64,000 nt of DNA from Anaerosacchariphilus hominis (GTDB taxonomy: Bacteria; Bacillota; Clostridia; Lachnospirales; Lachnospiraceae), in contig NZ_JACOOR010000004.1 of the NCBI RefSeq assembly GCF_014290175.1, positions 310,001-374,000 of the forward strand, in the 5' to 3' direction. Below, piece by piece: positions 43,629-53,310 of this stretch. Under the pieces are notes generated by a model. The model searched no databases, was not told the origin of the DNA, and saw only the letters and a list, made by a program, of their open reading frames with translations. Both the position numbers and the translations under genes were made by a program. Within the stretch, counting starts at the first letter, position 1, and each line of letters opens with the position of its first letter.

Positions 43629-46382
43629 TCAGGCGTATTCCTCCAGATATCGTTCAAACTCTTCCATGGTCATCAGAATTTCCCGGGGCTTGGTTCCGGC
43701 TTCCTCTCCCACCACTCCGGCGTCGGAAAGCTGATCCATGATCCTGGCGGCCCGGTTAAAGCCTACCTTGAACCATCGCTGCAGCATACCGATGGAGGCC
43801 TTATCCTTTTCAATGATAAACTTTCCGGCTTCCGCGAACAGGGGATCTCGTTCAGGACTGTCGCTCTGGCTGCCGGAGGCGATTTCGGTCTCTGGGGTCT
43901 GGGGCGCGTTAATATGCTCTTCCACATCCGCACGGTAGGTGACACCGGTATTGTTCTCTTTTAGGAATTCCACCACGGTGCTGACCTCCTCATCGGAGAC
44001 AAAGGCACCTTGGACACGGACGGGCTTTGGATAGCCGTAGGGATAAAAGAGCATGTCGCCCTTTCCCAACAGCTTTTCCGCGCCGTTCATATCCAGAATG
44101 GTTCTGGAATCCACGCCGGAGGATACGGCGAAGGCGATACGGGACGGCATATTTGCCTTAATCAAACCCGTGATGACATTGACAGAGGGACGCTGGGTGG
44201 CAATGATCAGATGAATACCGGCCGCCCGGGCCAACTGGGCCAGACGACAGATAGCATCCTCCACCTCGCCGGGAGCCACCATCATCAGGTCCGCCAGCTC
44301 GTCCACTACGATGACGATCTGGGGCAGCTTCTGGGGCTTAGTATCATCCTGGATCTGTTCGATATTCCGGATTTTCTCGTTATATCCGGCCAGATTCCGG
44401 ACATTGTATTCCGCAAAAAGCTTGTATCGGTGAGTCATCTCAGCTACGGCCCAGTTCAGGGCTCCTGCCGCCTTCTTCGGATCGGTGACCACCGGAATCA
44501 GAAGATGAGGAATGCCGTTGTAGGTACTCAGCTCCACCACCTTGGGATCGATCATGATAAGCTTCACCTCGTCAGGCGCGGCTTTGTAGAGAATACTCAT
44601 GATCAGGGTATTGATACAGACGGACTTACCGGAACCTGTGGCTCCGGCGATGAGCAGATGGGGCATCTTGGCGATGTCCGTCACCATGATCTTTCCGGCG
44701 ATATCCTTTCCCACGGCAAAGGCCAGCTTGGATTTGTGATTCTTAAACTCCTGGGAGGCTACCAGTTCCCGGAAGGATACGATGGAATTCTCCGCATTGG
44801 GGACCTCGATGCCCACAGCTGCCTTGCCGGGGATGGGGGCCTCGATCCGGACGTCGGTGACGGCCAGATTCAGCTTGATATCGTCGGCCAGGCTGACGAT
44901 CTTATTGACCTTCACGCCCTGATCCGGCTGCAGCTCATAGCGGGTAACGGCAGGACCCTGGCTTACGTCGGTCACTGTGACGCCTACGCCGAAATCCCGA
45001 AGGATTTGCTGCAAGTGGATGGCTGTCTCATGGAGAATCCGATCGGTGTCTTTGTTTTCTTCATGCCGCACCTGATTTAGGAGACGTAAGGGCGGATATA
45101 TGTACATACGCTTCTGTGGAACCGTATGATCCGGTACAGGGCCTGAAGTCTGTCCTTCGACCTGCCCGGCAGGCTTCCCTGTTATTCCGGAAACCGGAGA
45201 ACCTGAAGAACTGGAATGGCTCTCAGTCGAAGGCGTCCGGGGGTGGTCGGAAGATGTGGATTTAGATATTATGGGAGCAGGAGAAACCGTAGGTTCTGCG
45301 ACTGGCGCTTCCTGATAGGAAGCAAATTCTTCTTCCGGATCCGGTTCCTGTTCCGGCTCCGGAACGGACCGTGCTCTGTGAATGGGGATCCGGAACATGT
45401 CATCCAGATCTTTAAGATCCGGCTGCGCATCGAAACTTCCGGAGCTTTCAAGCCCGGCAGATTCCGAAAAGCTGTCATCTGTCTTCTGGAAATCAGCATC
45501 GGGAAGGGTAATCTCCCGCATTTCATCGGTATAGTTTTTGACAGGAGCAGCGGACGGGGACAGCTCCGGCTTCAGATCGGAATCCGGTTCCGGCTTTGAA
45601 AGGGCCGTTTCGCCTAAGGCCACACCGGACACTCTGTGTTCGATGCGGGCCTTCCTGCACTCCTCTTCCTCCCGGGCTTCCTGTTCCTCCTGAGCCTGCC
45701 GTCTGGCTTCTCTTCGCTCCTCCGCCAGCTTTCTGTGACGAATGGCGTCTTCCCGGGCTGTGTCGTATACCTTTTTACTTCCGGTGCGGACCCCTCCGAT
45801 AAAGGAGCGCTCTGTGATAATGACCGCGCAGATGATAAAGAGAACCAGAAGAATGATCCAGGCTCCCACAGTACCAAAGGCTCCGGTCAGAACCTTGCAG
45901 ATGATGCCGCCGAAGAAGCCGCCTCCGGTTTTATGCTCTGCAGAATAGGCGTAAAAATCAGCTGCAGTACTGATATCGTCTTTTGCGCCCCCCACAAGCT
46001 GGAACAGGGCGCAGAGCAGGAAACCCGCGACTATCATGGCGCCCACCTTCACAGCGGCGATGGTATTGTCCCGGTTTGAGATGGAAAAGGCCGTCACCAG
46101 AAACAACACCACGGGCAGCACATAGGCAAAGACGCCGAACAGGCCGAACATCAGGCTGCTGACCAGATTCCCGGCTGCTCCGCCGATGTCGAAATTACTG
46201 AGAAGCAGTAAAATGGACACGGCAAAAAGAACCAGAACGATCACCTCGTCCCGGATAAATGCGTCTTCCTCCCGGCGTTTCGCCGCCGCTCTTTTTCCTG
46301 TATTTCTTCCGCCTGTTTTTTTCGAGACGGCGGTTTTCTTTCGTGTGGTGGTCCGGCGGCTGCCGGAGTTACCTGAAGCCAT
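43629..46382 (-). CDS. DNA translocase FtsK/SpoIIIE
   Basis: A 917-residue protein. Residues about 1-200 hold four membrane helices, then a long, low-complexity Pro/Ser/Glu linker (about 200-420), and the motor: Walker [16 protein letters not shown], Walker [17 protein letters not shown] and the winged-helix gamma domain ([26 protein letters not shown]). It pumps DNA through the division or sporulation septum. The start is 46382 with GGGAGGAC about 10 bases before it. The ATG at 46406 lacks a site. Which of FtsK or SpoIIIE it is in function cannot be told. Confidence 0.96.
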   Translation of the reverse strand: MASGNSGSRRTTTRKKTAVSKKTGGRNTGKRAAAKRREEDAFIRDEVIVLVLFAVSILLLLSNFDIGGAAGNLVSSLMFGLFGVFAYVLPVVLFLVTAFSISNRDNTIAAVKVGAMIVAGFLLCALFQLVGGAKDDISTAADFYAYSAEHKTGGGFFGGIICKVLTGAFGTVGAWIILLVLFIICAVIITERSFIGGVRTGSKKVYDTAREDAIRHRKLAEERREARRQAQEEQEAREEEECRKARIEHRVSGVALGETALSKPEPDSDLKPELSPSAAPVKNYTDEMREITLPDADFQKTDDSFSESAGLESSGSFDAQPDLKDLDDMFRIPIHRARSVPEPEQEPDPEEEFASYQEAPVAEPTVSPAPIISKSTSSDHPRTPSTESHSSSSGSPVSGITGKPAGQVEGQTSGPVPDHTVPQKRMYIYPPLRLLNQVRHEENKDTDRILHETAIHLQQILRDFGVGVTVTDVSQGPAVTRYELQPDQGVKVNKIVSLADDIKLNLAVTDVRIEAPIPGKAAVGIEVPNAENSIVSFRELVASQEFKNHKSKLAFAVGKDIAGKIMVTDIAKMPHLLIAGATGSGKSVCINTLIMSILYKAAPDEVKLIMIDPKVVELSTYNGIPHLLIPVVTDPKKAAGALNWAVAEMTHRYKLFAEYNVRNLAGYNEKIRNIEQIQDDTKPQKLPQIVIVVDELADLMMVAPGEVEDAICRLAQLARAAGIHLIIATQRPSVNVITGLIKANMPSRIAFAVSSGVDSRTILDMNGAEKLLGKGDMLFYPYGYPKPVRVQGAFVSDEEVSTVVEFLKENNTGVTYRADVEEHINAPQTPETEIASGSQSDSPERDPLFAEAGKFIIEKDKASIGMLQRWFKVGFNRAARIMDQLSDAGVVGEEAGTKPREILMTMEEFERYLEEYA

Positions 46383-46409
46383 TCTATTTTTGTCCTCCCA
46401 TAACACAAT

Positions 46410-47153
46410 TCATTTTATTATAGCATTTTCATGCGGGTCTGTCCACGCATCATTTTCCCGGATGAGTCTCTTCAGGGCAGCAAAGGCCTCCCGGATGCCG
46501 CCTACGGCGTCGATGATCCCCTCTTCTACCGCCTGTGGCCCCACCAGCACTGAGCCCACGTCCTTAGTCAGCTCCCCGGTCTCCATCATCAGCGCGTTTA
46601 GCCGTTGGATGGAAATATGGCTATGTCCCACAATAAAATCGGAGATACGGTTCTGAATCTTCTGAAAATAGTCGAAGGTCTGTGGCACACCGATGATCAG
46701 TCCGTTCATGCGGACCGGGTGAATCATCATGGTTCCGCTGGGGACAATAAGAGAATAGTCCGCGGATACGGCCAGGGGAACACCGATGGAATGGCTGCCG
46801 CCCAGTACCAGGGACACGGTGGGCTTGCTTAAGGAAGCAATCAGCTCCGCAATAGCAAGCCCGGATTCCACATCGCCTCCTACTGTATTGATGAGCACCA
46901 GAAGTCCCTGGAGCTCTCTGCTGTCCTCCAGTGCCGCCAGCTGAGGAATCACATGCTCGTACTTGGTGGTCTTGGAAGAGGCCGGAAGGCACTCATGACC
47001 CTCGACCTCGCCGATGATATTCAGCAGATGGATCCTGGTTTCTCCGTCCGTCAGTGTCAGCTGTCCATCGTCCTCTGCCTGAGGGGAACGGTTAGCTGCT
47101 GCCTGTCTTGTTTCCTTCTTTGCTTCGTTGTCTGAATTGATACTCTTTTCCAT
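46410..47153 (-). CDS. ClpP-like protease of the TepA family
   Basis: This 247-residue ClpP/crotonase-fold protein has LVLINTVGGDVESGLAIAELI, catalytic Ser in LVLGGSHSIGVPLA and His in MMIHPVRMNGLIIG. Such TepA/YmfB proteins are encoded upstream of ftsK/spoIIIE in Firmicutes; they help with translocation or quality control and are not true Clp protease. The start MEKSINSDNEA at 47153 has an AGGG ribosome site that lies in the 3' arm of a long hairpin. Coupling to ftsK is close (28-base gap). Confidence 0.9.
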   Translation of the reverse strand: MEKSINSDNEAKKETRQAAANRSPQAEDDGQLTLTDGETRIHLLNIIGEVEGHECLPASSKTTKYEHVIPQLAALEDSRELQGLLVLINTVGGDVESGLAIAELIASLSKPTVSLVLGGSHSIGVPLAVSADYSLIVPSGTMMIHPVRMNGLIIGVPQTFDYFQKIQNRISDFIVGHSHISIQRLNALMMETGELTKDVGSVLVGPQAVEEGIIDAVGGIREAFAALKRLIRENDAWTDPHENAIIK

Positions 47154-47159
47154 AAAAAT

Positions 47160-47209
47160 ACCCTGGCCTTTCTGCATACATTTTCTTTAGTATGCCGAAG
47201 GACCAGGGT
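47160..47209 (-). terminator. Long hairpin covering the ribosome site of the TepA-like gene
   Basis: Arms of 20 bases (47160-47179 and 47190-47209) match with three mismatches around a 10-base loop, and the minus strand continues ATTTTTATG. It should end the CFI-box transcript. The AGGG that serves the next start is inside the 3' arm, so translation would depend on its opening. Confidence 0.7.
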
Positions 47210-47222
47210 GTTTATACTCTGT

Positions 47223-48002
47223 TTAAGCCATGTATTTCTGCTTCAGATCATATACCATATCCATGTAACACTTCTGACAGGCTTCATTCTCCTTCTCCTC
47301 AATGAGGTGGATACAGTCGGTCAGATAGGTGTCCCAGATACCGGCGTAGATCTCCGCTTTGTTTTCCTGACGTCCAATCCGGTTCACAATGGTCGGCGCG
47401 ATATTGTAGTATTCCTTTACCAGCGCCTCCCCATCCTCTGTATTCATGAGATACTCATCCCGGTAGGACCGCAGGAGCTCCAGCTCATAGCAGTCGTCTG
47501 TCTTTCCCTGGCTCTCGCAGGCTGCGGTGGTGATATAACAGAACTTGCGGTGGAAACCGCTTTCGATCTTCTCGTAATCGGCCTTTCCCACAGCAGTGCG
47601 GAAAGTGGTATTCCATTTTTCAATGATGGCGTCAGTCAGCGGATCCGCAGACTGGCCCTTCATTTCCAGAATCGCCGGAAATACATAGATGGCAAGCAGC
47701 ATATTGTAATTAATCTGCTGTTCGCTGCGCTTTCCCTTTTTGGGGATATTCTCAAGCTCTGTCTGAGCGGCAGTTACCAGCCGTTCCGCAAGCTTCTCTG
47801 TCCATGCGGCAGGATTCTCCTCCTGCTGGTATACGGCCTCTATGGCCTGAATGGTATCCATGTGTCTGCGAAGATAAGCCTGAAAAGCCTCCGGATAGAC
47901 ATTTTTCTTAAAGGATGCCATGGGGTTCTCTTCCTGAAGCAGCATGTCCTCGATGCCCTGCATCGCCTGATTATAGCTTTCTCCGTATGCTACCAGATCC
48001 AT
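47223..48002 (-). CDS. CFI-box-CTERM domain protein
   Basis: The first 175 residues form a helical domain of unknown role. The C-terminal part reads CYITTAACESQGKTDDCYELELLRSYRDEYL, GEALVKEYYNIAPTIVNRI, matching the CFI-box pattern CFIATA...RxFRDxxL...VxxYYxxSPxxA found at the C terminus of many clostridial proteins. No signal peptide is seen. The function is not known. GGGAGGAGT precedes the start and the gene follows yebC by 14 bases, so the two are probably co-transcribed. Confidence 0.8.
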   Translation of the reverse strand: MDLVAYGESYNQAMQGIEDMLLQEENPMASFKKNVYPEAFQAYLRRHMDTIQAIEAVYQQEENPAAWTEKLAERLVTAAQTELENIPKKGKRSEQQINYNMLLAIYVFPAILEMKGQSADPLTDAIIEKWNTTFRTAVGKADYEKIESGFHRKFCYITTAACESQGKTDDCYELELLRSYRDEYLMNTEDGEALVKEYYNIAPTIVNRIGRQENKAEIYAGIWDTYLTDCIHLIEEKENEACQKCYMDMVYDLKQKYMA

Positions 48003-48016
48003 ATATGTACTCCTCC

Positions 48017-48745
48017 CTACTCGTCCCAGTTATGGTACACGTTCTGGACGTCGTCATCCTCGTCCAGCAGGTCAAGGGTTCTCTGAAGATTCTTGATGGC
48101 ATCTTCATCTGTCAGTGTTACATAAGTCTGAGGAATCATGGTAACCTCAGCTTCTGCCATGGGAATTCCCTTCTCTTCCAGTGCCGCGCGCACTTCACTG
48201 AAGGAATCTGGATCAGTCAGAATCTCAAAGCTGTCCTCCTCCTCGGAGAAATCCTCGGCACCCGCGTCCAGGGCAAGCATCATCAGATCGTCCGGCTCCA
48301 TATCGCACTCTTCCCGGTCCACGATGATCTGTCCCTTCTTATCGAACATATAAGATACGCAGCCCTGGTTTCCGATGGAACCGTTACCCTTGGTGAAGGC
48401 ACTCCGTACATTGGCTGCGGTACGGTTTTTATTGTCGGTCAGCGCATCTACGATGATGGCGATACCGTTGGGACCGTATCCTTCATAGGATACATACTCA
48501 TAGTTTACGGCGTTGGCATTGCCCGCAGCCTTCTTGATGCCGCGGTCGATGGTATCGTTGGGCATGTTCGCTGCCTTTGCCTTGGCGATGACATCACGGA
48601 GCTTGCTGTTGTTATTGGGGTCTGCGCCGCCTTCCTTTACGGCTACGGCCAGCTCACGGCCGATAATGGTAAAGATCTTTCCCTTTGCTGCGTCGTTCTT
48701 CTCTTTTTTATGCTTAATATTCGCAAATTTTGAATGTCCTGACAT
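48017..48745 (-). CDS. yebC: YebC/PmpR/TACO1 family protein
   Basis: The 242-residue protein starts MSGHSKFANIKHKKEKNDAAKGKIFTIIGRELAVAVKEGG and has NIDRGIKKAAG and VSYEGYGPNGIAIIVDALTDNKNRTAANVRSAFTKG, split here. This is the YebC family (TACO1), described as a DNA-binding regulator or a translation factor that helps at hard codons. The leader has a strong promoter and a stem. AGGAGTG precedes the start. Confidence 0.96.
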   Translation of the reverse strand: MSGHSKFANIKHKKEKNDAAKGKIFTIIGRELAVAVKEGGADPNNNSKLRDVIAKAKAANMPNDTIDRGIKKAAGNANAVNYEYVSYEGYGPNGIAIIVDALTDNKNRTAANVRSAFTKGNGSIGNQGCVSYMFDKKGQIIVDREECDMEPDDLMMLALDAGAEDFSEEEDSFEILTDPDSFSEVRAALEEKGIPMAEAEVTMIPQTYVTLTDEDAIKNLQRTLDLLDEDDDVQNVYHNWDE

Positions 48746-48778
48746 GATAAAACACTCCTATTCTTCCTGTACTTTTTA

Positions 48779-48806
48779 CGTCTGACCTGTTCTCCCGGCA
48801 GACGTT
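48779..48806 (-). promoter_or_regulatory. Hairpin at the 5' end of the yebC transcript
   Basis: Arms ACGTCTG and CAGACGT are perfect over 7 bases with a 14-base loop, starting just after the predicted transcript start. On the minus strand it is followed by AAAAAG, not T, so it is not a terminator for mazF. Confidence 0.5.
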
Positions 48807-48814
48807 CTTATCTA

Positions 48815-48843
48815 TTTTATCACTAATTTTTTCAGATGGCAAG
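48815..48843 (-). promoter_or_regulatory. Sigma-A promoter of yebC
   Basis: The minus strand has TTGCCA (48838-48843) and TAAAAT (48815-48820), 17 bases apart. The -35 is close to the mazF stop. Transcription would start near 48808. Confidence 0.7.
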
Positions 48844-48845
48844 TC

Positions 48846-49193
48846 TTATGTATGCAGTTCCAGACTTACCAGCAGAGCCGCGTCCACCCGTTTCAGGGAA
48901 AGCTCATCCAGATGGCAGATCTTATCCCGCAGCCGCTGCTTATCAATGGTTCGCAGCTGTTCCAGCAGGATCACGGAGTCCCGCACGATCTGGCACTGTC
49001 TGGTGCTGAGCTCCACATGGGTGGGAAGCTTAGCTTTATTCATCTTTGAGGTGATAGCCGCCACGATGACCGTGGGGCTGTGCCGGTTCCCGGTATCGTT
49101 CTGAATCACCAGAACCGGACGGACACCGCCCTGCTCCGATCCGATGACCGGCCGAAGATCCGCATAATAGATATCGCCCCGTCTGATTATCAC
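48846..49193 (-). CDS. mazF: MazF/NdoA-type mRNA interferase without nearby antitoxin gene
   Basis: This endoribonuclease is closely similar to Bacillus NdoA/Endo[50 protein letters not shown], in pieces. The [15 protein letters not shown] and AAITS motifs give the active site. Start is GTG at 49193, matching the family's start and 10 bases after GGAG. No mazE/ndoAI antitoxin frame lies between it and alr (98 bases). In Bacillus the order is alr-ndoAI-ndoA. An antitoxin may lie elsewhere, or be lost. Confidence 0.93.
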   Translation of the reverse strand: MIIRRGDIYYADLRPVIGSEQGGVRPVLVIQNDTGNRHSPTVIVAAITSKMNKAKLPTHVELSTRQCQIVRDSVILLEQLRTIDKQRLRDKICHLDELSLKRVDAALLVSLELHT

Positions 49194-49290
49194 ATTTTTC
49201 ACACTCCGATTTTAAAAATACTCTGCCGCTTTCACGGCCACATCTCAAGTATTTCCAAAATGCGGAAATGTATACAAAGGAACGGGTTCC

Positions 49291-50463
49291 CTAACTGGGG
49301 CTGTAAAAATCGTGTACCTCAGACACCTTTCCATGGCGTAGATAAATCCGGGGAACACGCTGGGAAATATCGCAGACAAACTCATAGTTAAAGCGTCCGG
49401 ACAGCCCTGCCAGCTCATCCACAGATAAAAAGGCACCGTGATCCCGTCCAAAGACGGTGACCTCCATCCCTGCTCTGGCTTCAGGGATATTCGTCACATC
49501 CACCATGAGCTGATCCATACAGACTCTGCCGCAGATGGGGGCTCGCTTTCCAGCTATGAGCAGATAGCCGCAGTTTGAGAGGCTGCGGGGATAACCGTCC
49601 GCGTAACCCACTGGAACCGTGGCGATACGCCGTCTGTCTCTGGCCTGATAGATTCCTCCGTAGCTGACCTGGGTCCCGGCTTCGATCTCTTTTACATGAA
49701 CGATATGGCTCCGGATCTCCATGGCCGGTTTTAAAGGCACCAGTTCTTTCTTTACTTCATCGGAGGGGTACAGGCCGTATACGGTGATGCCTGCCCGTAC
49801 CATATCCAGATTAGCCTCCGGCACGTCGATGATTCCTGCACTGTTGGAGCAGTGACGGATAGGAAAATGAACGCCTGCCCTTTCACATTTTTCCGCAAAA
49901 GAAAGGTACCTCTTTAACTGCATCTTTGTATAACTTTTATCCGCTTCGTCGGATTTGGCGAAGTGGGTAAAGAGGCCTTCGATCTCCAGGCCCGGAAGCT
50001 TGGCGATCTCACAGATGGTACGGACGCTTTCCTCCGTATCCTGGAAACCGATACGGCTCATGCCTGTATCCAGCTTGATGTGTACCTTTACAATCTTCTG
50101 CTGTCTCACGGCCTCCTGGGAGAGCTCCTTTGCCATATCAGCCCGAAACACAGTGGCCCGCACATCCAGTTCCACCAGCTCCGGATAATCTTCCGGGAAC
50201 ACATAACCCAAAATCAGTACCGGCTTTTGAATCCCGTTCCGGCGAAGCTCCGCCGCTTCTTCCATGGTGGCGGCAGCAAAGCCCCAGAGATAGTCTTTCT
50301 CTTCAATCATGCGGGCGATGGGAAGGGCTCCGTGTCCGTAGCCGTTGGCCTTCACCACGGCAGCCAGCTTCGTGCCGGGAGCCAGGTTCCGTTTCATGGC
50401 TTCAAAATTTTCTTCGATGGCGTCCAGATCCACATAGGCGGCCACTCGTTTATATTGTTTCAT
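49291..50463 (-). CDS. alr: Alanine racemase
   Basis: Alr is a pyridoxal-phosphate enzyme that makes D-alanine for peptidoglycan. The 390-residue protein has VVKANGYGHGALPIARM with the PLP Lys, IKLDTGMSRIGF, FPIRHCSNSAGIID, and QVSYGGIYQARDRRRIATVPVGYADGYPR with the catalytic Tyr. The start MKQYKRVAAYVDLDAI at 50463 has AGGAG. It lies upstream of mazF in the same direction. Confidence 0.97.
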   Translation of the reverse strand: MKQYKRVAAYVDLDAIEENFEAMKRNLAPGTKLAAVVKANGYGHGALPIARMIEEKDYLWGFAAATMEEAAELRRNGIQKPVLILGYVFPEDYPELVELDVRATVFRADMAKELSQEAVRQQKIVKVHIKLDTGMSRIGFQDTEESVRTICEIAKLPGLEIEGLFTHFAKSDEADKSYTKMQLKRYLSFAEKCERAGVHFPIRHCSNSAGIIDVPEANLDMVRAGITVYGLYPSDEVKKELVPLKPAMEIRSHIVHVKEIEAGTQVSYGGIYQARDRRRIATVPVGYADGYPRSLSNCGYLLIAGKRAPICGRVCMDQLMVDVTNIPEARAGMEVTVFGRDHGAFLSVDELAGLSGRFNYEFVCDISQRVPRIYLRHGKVSEVHDFYSPS

Positions 50464-50501
50464 AATTTCTGCTCCTAACTGTATACTATGCTTTCCCATG
50501 C

Positions 50502-50547
50502 AAAAGGGGAGCCCTGAAGCACCTTTTGCTTACCGGATTCCCCTTTT
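50502..50547 (-). terminator. Terminator after rex
   Basis: The minus strand has AAAAGGGGA and TCCCCTTTT arms, with an AAGC/GCTT stem inside. It follows the rex stop, and the T-rich 3' arm serves as the T-run. Confidence 0.65.
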
Positions 50548-50576
50548 TATTCTGTCTGTGGATAAGGTTATCTCCC

Positions 50577-51224
50577 TCAGGAACGCGGATGCTCCTTTTC
50601 ATACCGGGTGATATTGTAAGACAGCTGCATCAGGCTCTCGGACAGATGAACATTCTCCACCAGCACATCCGAAGGAACGTCCAGATCGATGTGGGCAAAG
50701 TTCCAGATGGCCTTAATACCGTATTTCACAAGAAGGGCGGTCATCTCTTCCGCCTTGGACTTGGGAAGGGTCAGTGCCGCTATCTGAATCTGCTCGTCCC
50801 GAATGAAGCTCTCCAGATCATCCAGCATGTGAATGGGAATTCCGCGGACACTTAAGCCTTTCAGCACCGGATTTACATCAAAGATCCCCTTGATATAGAA
50901 ACCGCGCTTTTCGAAATCCACGTAATTGGCCAGAGCCTGACCCAGATTACCGCCGCCGATGATGATCATATTATGCTTTTTATCCAGTCCAAGTATCTTA
51001 CCGATCTCCTCATACAGATACTTGACATTGTATCCATAGCCCTGTTGTCCGAAACCACCGAAATTATTTAAGTCCTGCCGGATCTGAGAAGCCGTCACAC
51101 TCATACGGGAACTCAGTTCGCCGGATGAAATCCGTTCCACGCCGTTCTCCATCAGTTCACCCAGATAACGATAGTAGCGCGGAAGTCGTTTGATTACTGC
51201 TTTTGAGATCTCTCTCTCTTCCAT
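50577..51224 (-). CDS. rex: Redox-sensing transcriptional repressor Rex
   Basis: Rex binds DNA when NADH is low and lets go when NADH rises. It has a winged helix (ISSGELSSRMSVTASQIRQDLNNFGGFGQQGYGY) and a Rossmann domain with MIIIGGGNLGQALANYVDFEKRGF, split in pieces here. The start is MEEREISKAVIKRLPRYYRYL at 51224, preferred over upstream in-frame codons. A Rex-box-like sequence overlaps its promoter, suggesting self-control. The length is 215. Confidence 0.95.
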   Translation of the reverse strand: MEEREISKAVIKRLPRYYRYLGELMENGVERISSGELSSRMSVTASQIRQDLNNFGGFGQQGYGYNVKYLYEEIGKILGLDKKHNMIIIGGGNLGQALANYVDFEKRGFYIKGIFDVNPVLKGLSVRGIPIHMLDDLESFIRDEQIQIAALTLPKSKAEEMTALLVKYGIKAIWNFAHIDLDVPSDVLVENVHLSESLMQLSYNITRYEKEHPRS

Positions 51225-51266
51225 AGTTGCACATCCCTCAATCATTCTTTTCAAAAAACTGCTTTT

Positions 51267-51296
51267 ATTATAAGCGATTTTGAAAAAAGTTGTCAA
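51267..51296 (-). promoter_or_regulatory. Sigma-A promoter of rex
   Basis: The minus strand has TTGACA (51291-51296) and TATAAT (51267-51272), 18 bases apart, both perfect. Confidence 0.8.
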
Positions 51297-51307
51297 TGTT
51301 TTTACAG
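51290..51307. promoter_or_regulatory. Candidate Rex operator over the rex promoter
   Basis: TTGTCAATGTTTTTACAG matches the clostridial Rex consensus TTGTTAANNNNTTAACAA at 11 of 14 defined positions. It covers the rex -35 box, the ideal place for autorepression. Confidence 0.5.
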
Positions 51308-51336
51308 AATTCTTGAGAAAGAATCTTAGATTTTAC

Positions 51337-51365
51337 TTGTCCGGGACAGGGATATTCGTTATAAT
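51337..51365 (+). promoter_or_regulatory. Sigma-A promoter of the ABC-F gene
   Basis: TTGTCC (51337-51342) and TATAAT (51360-51365) are 17 bases apart. Transcription would start near 51372, about 28 bases before the ATG. It is divergent from the rex promoter, 40 bases away. Confidence 0.8.
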
Positions 51366-51399
51366 AAGAAAGATTGAGAAATGATAGGGGTTAGAAATT

Positions 51400-53310
51400 A
51401 TGATACTTTCATGCCAGAATATAGATAAAGCCTTTGGCACAGATGTGATTTTAAAACAGGCGTCTTTCCATATCGAGGATCGGGAAAAAGCCGCAGTGGT
51501 CGGCATTAACGGAGCCGGAAAGTCCACACTTTTAAAGATCATCATGGGTGAACTGGAGGCAGATTCCGGCCAGGTGGTTCTGGCCAAAGGAAAAACCATC
51601 GGCTATCTGGCCCAGCACCAGGACCTGAGCAGCCACCACACCATTTACCAGGAGCTGCTTTCTGTAAAGCAGGATGTGATCGATCTGGAGGCCCGGATCC
51701 GGAGTCTGGAAGCGGAAATGAAGGAACTGTCCGGACAGGAGCTGGAGAACGCCCTGGATCAGTATACCAGACTGGGGCACGAATTTGAACTGAAAAACGG
51801 ATATGCCTATAAAAGCGAAGTGGTGGGCGTCTTAAAGGGCCTGGGCTTTGAGGAGGACGAGTTTGAAAAACAGGTGAATACCCTGTCCGGCGGTCAGAAG
51901 ACCCGGGTGTCTTTAGGTAAGCTGCTGCTCTCCCATCCGGATCTCATCATGCTGGACGAGCCTACGAACCATCTGGATATGAACTCCATCGCCTGGCTGG
52001 AGACATTCCTTCTAAACTACGACGGCGCTGTTCTGGTGGTAGCCCACGACCGTTACTTCCTGAATCGGATCGCCACGAAGATCATCGAGATCGACGGTGG
52101 CGAGGTCACAGTCTTTCAGGGAAACTATTCCGATTACGCGGCGAAAAAGGCACAACTTCGGGAAGCACGGATGCACGCCTGGCTGAATCAGCAGCGTGAA
52201 ATCCGCCATCAGGAAGAGGTTATCGCGAAACTTAAGTCCTTTAACCGGGAAAAATCCATCAAACGGGCGGAAAGCCGGGAAAAGATGCTGGATAAAATGG
52301 AAGTTCTGGATAAGCCCACGGAGATCCGCTCGGAAATGCACATCACTCTGGAACCCAAGGTGGTCAGCGGAAATGATGTGCTGACGGTGGAGGGACTGTC
52401 CAAGGCCTTCGGAAGCCAGCAGCTCTTCTCTGATCTGAACTTCCAGGTAAAGCGTGGAGAACGGGTGGCACTCATCGGCAACAACGGAACGGGAAAGACC
52501 ACGATTCTGAAAATTCTAAACGGACTTCTGGAGGCAGACAGCGGCTCCTTTACACTGGGCTCCAAGGTTCAGATCGGATACTACGACCAAGAGCACCATG
52601 TACTGCATCCGGAAAAGACCCTGTTCGAGGAAATCTCCGATGCCTACCCAGATCTGGATAATACCACCATCCGCAGTACCCTGGCAGCCTTTCTTTTCAC
52701 GGGGGACGATGTGTTCAAACGGATCGCGGAGCTGTCCGGCGGCGAACGTGGCCGTGTTTCCCTTGCCAAGCTGATGCTTTCGGAAGCCAATTTCCTGATT
52801 CTGGACGAGCCCACCAACCATCTGGACATCGTTTCCAAGGAGATCCTGGAGCAGGCCCTGAATCATTACACCGGCACGGTCCTCTACGTGTCCCATGACC
52901 GTTATTTTATCAACACCACGGCCACACGGATTCTGGATCTGACCGGAGGCATACTGGTAAACTATATCGGTAATTACGATTATTATCTGGAAAAGCATGA
53001 TATTCTGACTCCGACGGCTGCGGGGACTTCCACTGCCGCTTCGGAGCCGGAACCGGAATCGGCCGGAAAGATGGACTGGAAGCAGCAAAAGGAAGAACAG
53101 GCCCGTCAGAGAAAACGGGAAAATGATTTTAAAAAGACGGAGGAAGAAATCTTCCGGCTGGAAAGCCGCGACGGGGAGATCGATGAACTGCTCACACAGG
53201 AATCGATTTACACCAACGCGGCGGAATGTGTGAAGCTCCACAAGGAAAAAGAAGAGATTGCGGCAAGGCTGGAAACTCTTTACGAACAATGGGAAGCGCT
53301 GGCTCAATGA
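51400..53310 (+). CDS. ABC-F family ATPase (YdiF/Uup-like)
   Basis: Two ABC domains lie in one chain without membrane parts: Walker A GINGAGKSTLLKI and GNNGTGKTTILKI, signatures LSGGQKTRVSLGKLLL and LSGGERGRVSLAKLML, Walker B LIMLDEPTNHLD and FLILDEPTNHLD. The linker has the ABC-F coiled segment (LREARMHAWLNQQREIRHQEEVIAKL) and the C terminus a coiled coil. Such proteins act on the ribosome E site; this one most resembles YdiF and may not give antibiotic resistance. 636 residues. It is transcribed alone from its own promoter. Confidence 0.93.
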   Translation: MILSCQNIDKAFGTDVILKQASFHIEDREKAAVVGINGAGKSTLLKIIMGELEADSGQVVLAKGKTIGYLAQHQDLSSHHTIYQELLSVKQDVIDLEARIRSLEAEMKELSGQELENALDQYTRLGHEFELKNGYAYKSEVVGVLKGLGFEEDEFEKQVNTLSGGQKTRVSLGKLLLSHPDLIMLDEPTNHLDMNSIAWLETFLLNYDGAVLVVAHDRYFLNRIATKIIEIDGGEVTVFQGNYSDYAAKKAQLREARMHAWLNQQREIRHQEEVIAKLKSFNREKSIKRAESREKMLDKMEVLDKPTEIRSEMHITLEPKVVSGNDVLTVEGLSKAFGSQQLFSDLNFQVKRGERVALIGNNGTGKTTILKILNGLLEADSGSFTLGSKVQIGYYDQEHHVLHPEKTLFEEISDAYPDLDNTTIRSTLAAFLFTGDDVFKRIAELSGGERGRVSLAKLMLSEANFLILDEPTNHLDIVSKEILEQALNHYTGTVLYVSHDRYFINTTATRILDLTGGILVNYIGNYDYYLEKHDILTPTAAGTSTAASEPEPESAGKMDWKQQKEEQARQRKRENDFKKTEEEIFRLESRDGEIDELLTQESIYTNAAECVKLHKEKEEIAARLETLYEQWEALAQ

